This document shows positions 33,300 through 41,434 of a stretch of DNA of 64,000 nucleotides, one piece after another. Source of the stretch: Polytrichum commune (taxonomy: Eukaryota > Streptophyta > Polytrichopsida > Polytrichales > Polytrichaceae); NCBI GenBank assembly GCA_950295325.1, contig OX485804.1:19220001-19284000 (forward strand), given 5' to 3'. How positions within the stretch are numbered: the stretch's first letter is position 1; each line of letters begins with the position of its first letter. The translations under genes were made by a program, and so were the position numbers. The notes below the pieces were generated by a model. That model saw nothing but the letters and a program-made list of their open reading frames with translations. It ran no database searches and was not told the origin of the DNA.

Positions 33300-34613
33300 A
33301 AGCTCTGGCGAAATTTAGAATGCTTTAGTTTATGTGTTTTTTTCGCATCTTAGGAGTCGCATATTTCTCTTCAGTTTGGAACGAATCTGATTAGAGAGCT
33401 TCAGAGTTGTGCGCATCAGGAGTAGAGAGCTTGTGAGCTTGTGCAGGTTGCAAGCTTTCTTTTTTTTGTTGTTTTTGTGAGCTTCATAGTTGCAAGTTCG
33501 GAGAAGACAGCTTGCTAGGTGACAGCTTGAAGTTTGTAGGCTTCAGAGTTGCAAGCTGTGTTTTAGTGGTTGTTTTTGTGAGCTTGATAGTTGCAAGCTT
33601 GGAAGAAGGAAGCTTGATGGTTGCAAGATTGCAATTTCAGTGCACATGAGTAGTTGCTAGGGTTTAGGTCTCATTCAATTGCATACAAGGAGTGTTCCAA
33701 AATTTTCAGCAAGAAGAAACAAGGTCAAGCACATTGCAATGTGAGTGAAGTAATCCTTCTAAACTCGCTTCCCAAACATTCTGAATTTCTGCATTGTTGA
33801 ATTCCATGGGTTTTGTTTGTATTGTCAACTTCTTTAGCATGAGATCTGGCATGTTGTGTATGCTTTATGAATTCTGCACTGATTTGGTTTGAGTATCCTG
33901 GTTCTAATCCAGTGTTGCAGGCACGAACGCAAGCATTCTTCAGAGCTGAAGTGTATACGTATACGTATACATATACATACACGTACATGTACGGACAGAA
34001 CGCTCTCAAGAAGTTCACATTTACGAACGAGCGTTCGTAAATGTGAACACAACCTGCAAACCAGAGCTGTTGTGACCCCTCCCAGTCCATATGTTTACGA
34101 ACGCACGTTCGTAAACACGCAACCCATCCTCTTTTCATGTGTTTACGAACGCGCGTTCGTAAACACCCACCCCTAAACCCCTAAACCCCTAAATTTTACG
34201 AACGCACGTTCGTAAACAAGGAATACATAATAGTCTGAGTATTTACGAACGCACGTTCGTAAGCACATAATCCCTGCCCATACCTCATTATACGAACGAG
34301 CGTTCGTAAATGACTGCCTTGTGCCCGTCAAAAGATTTACGAACGTGCGTTCGTAAACACATGTTGAACAAATTGAAGATATAAATCAGTATAAGTCACA
34401 ACAGAACAAAATAATATAAACACATTGGTATTTAAAACACGCAAACATCTAAAGCCAAAAGAACAGCCTCTCAAACAGAACACATTTACGAACGTACGTT
34501 CGTAAATATCTCAACAACTATTGTTCAAAATATTTGAAAATTGTAGAACTCTGTCTGCTAAATACGAACGCTCGCTCGTAAATACGATCCTGACTACCTA
34601 TGTTGTTTTGCAG
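33300..34613 (+). promoter_or_regulatory. Leader/5' UTR and first introns of the ParB-like gene, with palindromes
   Basis: A G-rich start-like region near 33270-33340 is followed by repeated TTGCAAGCTT phrases (33430-33630) and a consensus donor (AAT, then GTGAGTG) near 33740. Candidate acceptors are TGTTGCAG near 33920 and TTGTTTTGCAG at 34603-34613, the latter directly before the proposed ATG. Nine palindromes occupy the last 600 bases (34022, 34096, 34144, 34197, 34244, 34291, 34338, 34487 and a one-mismatch copy at 34563). Three CCCCTAAA units sit between two of them at about 34170-34193. Transcript structure is inferred, not shown. Confidence 0.5.
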
Positions 34614-37382
34614 ATGGCCATCCCTAACAGAAGCGCGATAGAGATGTTCGGACAGAAGTTGGAGAGTGTCCCAGAGTCAGTGACAGACGACAATAGGAAT
34701 GACAATTATGTCCCACAGGAGGACTTCATGAAAGAGTGGACGGCGCTTCCAGAGATGTTAGAGGATGGAACATTCGTCCTCCGCTTCGTCTACCAGCTCA
34801 ATACCAACGACGATGAACCAGAGCAGTGGGTGCAGATGGCAACATGGGAGATAGATTCCGTGGAGGCACAGGGCAATTACGTAATCCTCAACATGAAGTA
34901 CAACAATGACCACGTCAACGTGTTGCTGGACTACTTGGCATACACCTTCTCCCACAACTACGCGCAGATGCATGTTAAAGAGGAGGGAAAGCGTTTCGAC
35001 CTGCCAAAACTCTTCACAAGATATAGCCTAAGTCAACATTGGACAGCAAGGAAATTGACCGCTTTGTGCTTGAACATCTCCAAGACCAACAATGCTGTGT
35101 TGGAGGCCAACAAGAAGAAGAAGAGTCCCAAGAAACCAACGCAATCCGGTGCAGGCGGATCCAGAAGTGCTCCGCGGCCTGTTCCCACTGCGAGCAGATT
35201 GACCGAAGGTACGAGTAGACATTCCACTCCTTCGAAGAGAACGAGGGACGACATGGAGAAGTCTGGCGTAACTGAGGGCGCAGAGGTCAGTTCCCCGCCA
35301 GTCATGCCGGCTCCTTTGCAGAAAGGAGAGGTACCGGACGGTACGAAGGCCACGCGCATCCTTCGAGATTTTAACAGTTACTCGAAGGACTGCTGGCCAA
35401 TGGGTCAATTTTTCACATTCAACGTCGACTGCTTCAAATGTGAAAAATCTCCAAACAAGTGGGTAGTGAGGTCACGGGAGACCGGGGGTGTGAAGTGGCA
35501 GTTGAATAACCTCTACAACAACGTCAAGTGGGACAGGCAAACAGTTTGTGTGATGCCAAAGGGCTTCACTACCCATCCCACGGAGAGGGATTGGCCACGA
35601 ATCCTTAACGGAGATTTCTGGATCATCGACGGACAGCACAGCTTGGAGGCTGCTAAGATCGTTCTGAATGACGACGCCTTCCAGCACGAGCTGAAGGGCG
35701 ACTTGCGCTATTGGAAGTCGTTTCTGGTGTGGTCAGACGACTGGGAGAAGCTCCGCAAAATATCAACGTATTTGAATAGCGGAAACAAGACGAAAGTTTT
35801 TGAGGCGTCCTGGGCTGCGAATATTGTTGCTGCAAGAGACGTCTGGGTGGCACACGGTAGCCCCCCTAAGGAGAGGGAGAACGCCAAGAAACCTTCTCCA
35901 CAGTGGAATGTAAGTTTACGAACGTGCGTTCGTAAACATCATCTCAATATTTCCTTTCTTGTTTGCATTTTACGAACGTGCGTTCGTAAACATCAGCTCA
36001 ATATTTCCTTTCTTGTTTGCATTTTACGAATGACTGACATCCATTTTAATATGCAGGCGTTCTGCGACGCTATGGTGGACAAATTCTCCTCCATCGACAT
36101 GAAGTCTACTTCAACCAAGTCGGTGCTGGAGTTGAAAGGTGAGCTCAGGCTCATATGCTGTACAACAGACACCTGGGATTTATGGACCCAGTTTTTTGAC
36201 TCCCACACGTCGGGAGATTTAACCAACCCCGACATGGAAGAGAAGTACAATGCCGTTGAGAACTTCGAGTGCCCCCCGCTGCTCAGGGAGTTCTTCAGAC
36301 CCCTCCAAGGGCTGACAGAATCGGAGTTGAAGCGATGCGCCGTGCACGCTCTAATGAAAACAGAGGGAAGGAAACTTCCCTATTCAAAAATATTTTTGAA
36401 GAGACCCAAGCACAAGCCCGGGACGTACTCCATCAAGGAGTGGTGCGAGCATCGAAAGCTGAAGACAGCAGCAATGAGGGAATTGAGCGCACTGGCACCT
36501 CAATACCAAATCTTCGACGTCGATGGCGACGTGAAGTGGAATCACTGGAAGGTGTTCAAGCAAGCCTTTAATATTAGAGGCCCCTCAATGCGAAGTCTGG
36601 TCAGGGAGCACGCCGCATCTTTGAAACTGAAGGGCAACAAACGGACTAAGAAATCCGAGACGGATGCCCAGGAGGTGGGCCTTTATAAAAAAAAATTGGA
36701 GAGGAAGAGGACAGCAACATTCGAAGGAGTGGCGAGGTTTTGCACTGTCACCACCGGCCTGGAGAGGACCACATTCTCTAAGTGGGACGGTAGCTTCACC
36801 AGGGCGGATGTTAGGGAGGACCGACGGGGATGCCCATTTGCCCTGATCGATTTCAGGAGCATCCCGGGTGCGTCGAGCCGCGGGACAAAGGACCTGCCAT
36901 TCTACAACCCATTCATGGCCAAGTTCATGGAGTACAAATCTCCTACCATGAGGGAGCCCCACGTTTGGCTATGGATTGTCGAGCACGAGAGGCTGTCGGA
37001 AATTCTGGAACTGTACGAGAAGACCATCAAGTTCGAGTACAGTATTTACCACAGCACCTATGTTCCCGCCAAGACAAAAGGGATTGTTGTAATCAACGAG
37101 GCCAGGGGAAACAAGCAGGTGGGAGCAGTCAGCCTCGTCTTCCTGACCTTCAACCAACTAAGGGATGGGAGGGTCCCTATCAAGGCTAGCAATGTATTCA
37201 AGAAGATATACAACATCCCGCACCCACCTCCCAAAGATCTATTCCAGGAGACGTTATTTACTGTCATTCCCGCAGTTGAACTCAGGCTGGAATTCTACAT
37301 ATCCATTCTCCAGAGTTTGACAACCCATGGAGAGACGGTGTACAGCGTATACGGGGGCAGCAAGTTTTTGTACGCGGCCATG
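34614..37382 (+). CDS. ParB/sulfiredoxin-like domain protein, main exons
   Basis: I place the start at ATG 34614 (MAIPNRSAIEMF), directly after a good acceptor; the open frame continues upstream only through a palindrome and a TTG codon. Exon 1 is 34614-35909, exon 2 36057-37382, both phase 0. The intron (147 bp, GTAAGT...ATGCAG) is itself open in frame. About residue 167 is a basic KKKKSPKKP stretch that may be a nuclear signal. WIIDGQHSLEAAK at about residues 336-348 resembles the DGQHR/G-x-HR signature of ParB/sulfiredoxin-fold domains. The C-terminal third has conserved-looking motifs (GCPFALIDFRSIPG, FYNPFMAKF) that I do not recognise. Codon use is even and stops are absent over 2.7 kb, so the gene looks intact. 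The function is unknown; a DNA-associated role is inference from the fold resemblance and the surrounding palindromes. Confidence 0.7.
35910..36056 (+). repeat. Intron 1 built from two palindrome units
   Basis: The 147-bp intron consists of a donor GTAAGT, then two near-identical units of about 54 bases, each a palindrome with a TG centre (35917 and 35971) plus ATCTCAATATTTCCTTTCTT or its twin, then a degenerate half-palindrome (TTTTACGAATG near 36022). It ends in the acceptor ATGCAG. The intron is thus mostly repeat DNA, and the repeat could have created it. Confidence 0.85.
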
Positions 37383-37652
37383 GTAAGCCCACTCTCATTT
37401 GTTTACGAACGTTCGTTCGTAATGTTCATTGGTCTATTAGTCTTAGTAATACTAGTTATCATACTAAGCTTGACATTTACGAACGCACGTTCGTAAAGAC
37501 CAAGGTCTGCACCTGAAATAATAGGTTAGACATGAAGTCATTGGGATTGCTGACTTTTACGAACGCACGTTCGTATTTGCTGACATGTTCTAGTTTATGC
37601 TACAGATGCTTGGCTTGGTCGTCAATTCCTATCTGGACGCAACCGACGAAAG
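37383..37652 (+). repeat. Intron 2 with three palindromes
   Basis: The donor GTAAGC follows ATG at 37380-37382. Palindromes lie at 37404 (TT centre), 37478 and 37558 (CA centres). The best acceptor by sequence is CTACAG ending at 37605, but it leads to a stop at 37684-37686. An acceptor ending at 37652 (CGAAAG) keeps the frame into the long downstream ORF. Which is used cannot be decided from sequence. Confidence 0.6.
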
Positions 37653-39047
37653 GAGTACAAGCGTCACAGGGCAAAGGCGTCAATGATGGACCTGGGTGAC
37701 ATGAGTGGCCCCAGGACAGACTTCAGCTTGCCATCGGAGGGGGGAACGCCGGTAATTGACACGGATGATGACGAGCCCACCCCCTCAGCTAACCTTGAAG
37801 CGATCATCCAGTCGTTGGATGTCACTCCTCTGCTGTTACTGCCGCCATCAAGACTGCCTTTAGACCCCCATGGGACTCCTGGGGGCTACACCGGGTCGTC
37901 TGCTGGGGCAACCCAAGATGTCGCCCCCGCAAGAGTATCTGGACTGGATCCCTTCGGCACACCTGGGGGATGCTCGACGTCGGGGTCTCCCAGGACCTCC
38001 TCGGTGCCAAAGATGGAGACACTCGACCTCCTCGACCAACGGTCGCGTCCATCCTTGGACCTCTTCAGGAACACGAGGAGGAGGATGAAAAAGACGCCCT
38101 ACGTGGAGCTGCCGCCGGGGGCAATTATCGATGTGTCCGACGAGGACGAAGGGGACATGGACATCATGTCCGAGCTGGGGGTGGAGTACGACAGGAACAA
38201 GCGGGTGAAGGAGGAATCCCTCACAGTTGCCGAGCTCAACTCCAAGCTGGAGCAGAAGATGAAGGAGGAAATGGCGGCAGCGCAGGAGGAGAGCGCCAGA
38301 CAAATGGCGAGGCTGGAGAAAGAGCTCAGGGATTCCGCCGCAAAGACAGACGCCATCTTCGAGATACTGAGAAGCATGCAGAGCATGTCTGCTCCGGTGC
38401 AACAGCCCTACCCCTATCCCCCTGTAGGACACCCCTCACAGTCCTCTTCGCCAGGAATGTACCAAGCAGGGCCATCCCACCCCCGAGCGCATCCAACACC
38501 GGCTGGAAGTCCCTTTCCACCTGAACTGGCAACAACGGCAGCGCCTTCGCACGATGTGGTCTCTGCGGCGATAAGAGAGGACGAAGATTTACGAACGCGC
38601 GTTCGTGAATCTTCAGGTGCGGCAGTCCTCACCCCTCCCCCATCAAGGGTAGGACTGCCCTCAACTGCAGACAGGGTAGTTGCTAGGAGGGGCGATGACA
38701 CTGCGGAACACACTGACATGCTCATTGTGGAGGACACGCAGGGGAGCCCCAATGATGCGGCATGTATCGCGTGCATGGATGTGGAGAGCCCTGAGCATTG
38801 TCAGCATCCTTCTGCGCGGATGGAGGATGTCCGCATGGAGACTCTCGACCTGGGCGGGGACGAAGACGAAGCGGATCTCATTGAACAGACCCAGGCGTCC
38901 CAGGCTGGCCATGCACCAGAGGCCATGGAGGCAGAGGCAGCTGCTCCGATGGAGGTTACGAACGCGCGTTCGTTAATCGAAGAGGAGGGAACTACTCGGT
39001 CCAGCGCCGCTGCCCCTCCCCCCGATGACGAGGTAACTCATCTCTGA
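37653..39047 (+). CDS. Proline-rich coiled-coil C-terminal exon or separate protein
   Basis: An open frame runs from at least 37584 to a TGA at 39045, with ATG at 37683. If joined at 37653 it extends the ParB-like protein in frame to roughly 1340 residues; otherwise it is a separate 454-residue protein. It has acidic, proline-rich low complexity (TPGG phrases). A predicted coiled coil at about 38220-38390 (LNSKLEQKMKEEMAAAQEES, MARLEKELRD) is followed by a Pro/Tyr-rich stretch (PYPYPPVGHP). Palindromes at 38590 and 38957 lie inside the reading frame and encode LRTRVRES and VTNARSL without breaking it. I recognise no enzyme domain; a scaffold or disordered tail is likely. Confidence 0.55.
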   Translation, partial: EYKRHRAKASMMDLGDMSGPRTDFSLPSEGGTPVIDTDDDEPTPSANLEAIIQSLDVTPLLLLPPSRLPLDPHGTPGGYTGSSAGATQDVAPARVSGLDPFGTPGGCSTSGSPRTSSVPKMETLDLLDQRSRPSLDLFRNTRRRMKKTPYVELPPGAIIDVSDEDEGDMDIMSELGVEYDRNKRVKEESLTVAELNSKLEQKMKEEMAAAQEESARQMARLEKELRDSAAKTDAIFEILRSMQSMSAPVQQPYPYPPVGHPSQSSSPGMYQAGPSHPRAHPTPAGSPFPPELATTAAPSHDVVSAAIREDEDLRTRVRESSGAAVLTPPPSRVGLPSTADRVVARRGDDTAEHTDMLIVEDTQGSPNDAACIACMDVESPEHCQHPSARMEDVRMETLDLGGDEDEADLIEQTQASQAGHAPEAMEAEAAAPMEVTNARSLIEEEGTTRSSAAAPPPDDEVTHL

Positions 39048-39062
39048 GAATACCTCTCATTT

Positions 39063-39513
39063 TACGAACGCGCGTTCGTAACCAACTAACCCCCTCGTTT
39101 GTTATTGGCGCTTCATGTCCGGCGGCATCAGGAGGCCCGCGCGAGCCTTTTCTGCGTGACACCCTAGGCCTGCCAGTTTTGTAGGACACGGAAATTGTGA
39201 TAGATTATCACGTGAGACATTTGTAAATATTCAACGGATTTAATATATGAGCAGTTTATCTCTGCATCGGATTTTCCCAATTTTGTGCATCGTCTATTCA
39301 ATCCCTGTGTTGTGAATGGTCTGGCGTCTCTATAAACTCTTGCATGCCCCTTCCTCAATCACGAACGCTCGTTCGTAAATGTGTGCGACCCAGTGTCCAC
39401 CTCCTTCACGAACGAGCGTTCGTAGATTATGCCTGTAATCTCACGAACGAACGAACGTTCGTAAATGACGCGCACCGCCACCCGCAGCCCTCATTCACAA
39501 ACGCGCGTTCGGA
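39063..39513. repeat. Palindrome cluster between the ParB-like and phosphatase genes
   Basis: Copies occur at 39063 (CG centre), 39361 (CT), 39408 (AG), 39443 (an extended form with a duplicated CGAA) and a diverged copy at 39497. The last lies about 130 bases upstream of the first coding block of the phosphatase-family gene, so the cluster occupies its probable promoter. Confidence 0.88.
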
Positions 39514-39628
39514 AGTGTGCCTTTGAGCGCATTCGCATTGCACTCTAAACCCTCGCTCCCTCGTCATTCCCTTAATGCAATTTTAATTTATTTATTGGAC
39601 CATATCATTGAACTAGTTAAATCGTTAA

Positions 39629-40402
39629 TCACAGGACCCCACGAAGTTAAATCGCAACCCGTCGGCGAGTGGGCCTCAGACCTGTCACAAGCCCTTCCTG
39701 GTTCTTGACCTTAACGGGGTGTTGTGTCACACCCAACACATCCCCAAGGTCCCCACCCGTTCCTTCCGCCAACCCGACGAGATGGACTACGACGGCCAGC
39801 TCGACACTCTGATAAACCGCAAGGCCGTCCGCGCCCGTCCAGGCGTGCGGGACTTCCTTCGAGAGGTGCTCGACCTCTTTCACGTGGTCGTCTGGAGCTC
39901 CATGATCATGGAGAACACGGAGGCCATCGTCGACTTCCTCTTTCGTGGCCTCCCGAGACCATGCCTCGTCCTCGGCCAAGATGCGTGCGACGATCTAGTC
40001 GACGAGAAGGGGTTTCCCGTGCCCAAGTTCGGCGGTCGAGGAGGGGGACAACAGTTCCTCAAGGTCCTCCAGTCCAGGTTGTGGCAAGGCATCCCCATTC
40101 TCGAGGGGGTCCCCCACGGACACTGGCCTACGCCGGAGAACACCCTCCTCGTCGACGACAGCCCAACGAAGAGCGTCCTCAATCCCCCGGGCACCGTCGT
40201 CTTCCCCGACACTTGGACCAGCGATAGGAAAGATACCTTTTTGGTCGATAAGCTAGCACCTTATCTTAGAATGCTAGTGCTCCACCCCGGGAGCATCCCC
40301 GATTTTGTTAGGTCCAACCCCATCGGCAACGCCGCGCTTAGTCCCCGCGACAATGTATATAAGAGCATCGTGCGGCTTGCAAAAATCAATAAATTGATTT
40401 GA
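39629..40402 (+). CDS. HAD-superfamily FCP1/SCP1-like (NLI-interacting factor) protein, 5' end unresolved
   Basis: The frame is open from 39629 to the TGA at 40400. HKPFLVLDLNGVLCHTQ (39686-39736) is motif I of the FCP1/SCP1 family, but with DLN in place of the usual DxD. LFHVVVWSSMIMENTEAIVD matches motif II, and ENTLLVDDSPTKSVLNPP (near 40138-40190) matches the motif III/IV DD region. A plant subgroup with LDLNG or LDVNG is known. Loss of the second aspartate, the general acid/base, predicts weak or no phosphatase activity. The first ATG lies after motif I, so translation must begin in an upstream exon; an acceptor-like ATCACAG ends at 39634. A palindrome cluster lies upstream. The decayed duplicate is at 21085-21800. 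Confidence 0.82.
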   Translation, partial: SQDPTKLNRNPSASGPQTCHKPFLVLDLNGVLCHTQHIPKVPTRSFRQPDEMDYDGQLDTLINRKAVRARPGVRDFLREVLDLFHVVVWSSMIMENTEAIVDFLFRGLPRPCLVLGQDACDDLVDEKGFPVPKFGGRGGGQQFLKVLQSRLWQGIPILEGVPHGHWPTPENTLLVDDSPTKSVLNPPGTVVFPDTWTSDRKDTFLVDKLAPYLRMLVLHPGSIPDFVRSNPIGNAALSPRDNVYKSIVRLAKINKLI

Positions 40403-40598
40403 ATTGCCACCGTGTATTTGTTTGTTTCCATGTGGATCACATTTCTAATTCCTTTTTTGGATGCCTTTTGGTCGTGTTTGTTGTTGTTGTTGTTGTTGTT
40501 CACAGTTTGCCCCGCCTTGCGACGCCCCCCTCCTCGATGGCCCTTTCATTCCCCGCTCGGCCCCTCCCTCCCCCTCGCGCGACGCGTCGAACTTCCGA

Positions 40599-41434
40599 AT
40601 GCCATCCCTCTACCAATTCTCGGCGGTGGACGCGGCGTCGGCCGTGGATTACTCCCGTGACGTCGGGATCGAAGACGGCGTCGTCAATAGTCCTCCCCCC
40701 AAACTCCACTTGCGCACGCGCGCACCCTCGCCCTCTCCCCTCTCCAAAGAGAAACGAACTCTCGTTCGTTTGGCTACGACGTCAAGGGAGGACGGTGTCC
40801 CTCGTCGCGGTCCGAGCCGGCGTCTCCGCATGGAAGCCCCCCCGCATGAAGCCCTCCCCTCCGCCTCCGCTCCTCCCCCTGCCAACTCCTCCCACGTCGC
40901 TCGTCCCCCTTGCATTGATCCCCCCGTCAACGGCCCGAAAGCCAAGGTGCAATTTCTTTTACTCCCCTACCACATTTCCCGCCGTTGGTTTACTTGTCTC
41001 CCATGTTTACATTCCCTTGTGGCCACGATGTTTACGAACATACATCCCAAACTGCCGTCGTTTCCCCCACTCCGTTCAAGCCTTTGATTTAATCCCACTA
41101 AATTTGCTTTCTTTCGCAGGTGGCTACTTGCTCGATGGGTGCCCATCCCTCCTCGACGTCGTCCTTGGATAGGCTGGCACCCAAGGCCACTTCCTCCGAT
41201 TCCGATCGTTGTTTGGCCGTCCGGCGAACCACGAGACAATCTATCTCCCAAACGCAATCGTATTCCACTCACCATACCACTTCGTACAATTCGGGAGCGC
41301 GTCCGGATAATATTATATGGAAGAACGGCACATATTCCGGGTCCGTCAACAATAATGGTTATAGCCGCGGGCCGGAGATTTTTAGGGCCATGGAGGCTGC
41401 CAAAAAAAAAGAGATGGCCGCGACAAAAAAATAG
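40599..41434 (+). CDS. Two-exon gene of unknown function downstream of the phosphatase gene
   Basis: The model is exon 1 40599-40946 (ATG, MPSLYQFSAVDAASAVDYSR), intron 40947-41119 (GTGCAATT...TTTCGCAG, phase 0), exon 2 41120-41434, about 220 residues. The upstream leader likely follows a TTG-repeat intron that ends at CACAG near 40504. The protein is serine/proline-rich, with a C-terminus (YSRGPEIFRAMEAAKKKEM) that is well preserved in the decayed duplicate at 24100-24185, which argues for real coding. I recognise no domain. A palindrome-like AAACGAACTCTCGTTCGTTT lies in exon 1 near 40752. It could also be a downstream part of a longer transcript with the phosphatase gene. Confidence 0.6.

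Noticed and set aside
32912-33328. Proline/serine-rich ORF over the CCCATCC array
   Set aside because: Produced by translation of a simple repeat.
33725-34176. ORFs with repeated YERSFVN / RTCVRK / TNARS peptides
   Set aside because: These peptides are the palindrome repeat read in different frames, not a repeat protein.
37822-38776. Many overlapping antisense ORFs under the coiled-coil exon
   Set aside because: Shadows of a GC-rich coding exon; none has independent features.
40399-41172. 257-codon ORF overlapping the phosphatase stop and the next gene
   Set aside because: It reads through a TTG-repeat intron and a different frame from the one conserved in the duplicate at 21940-24185.
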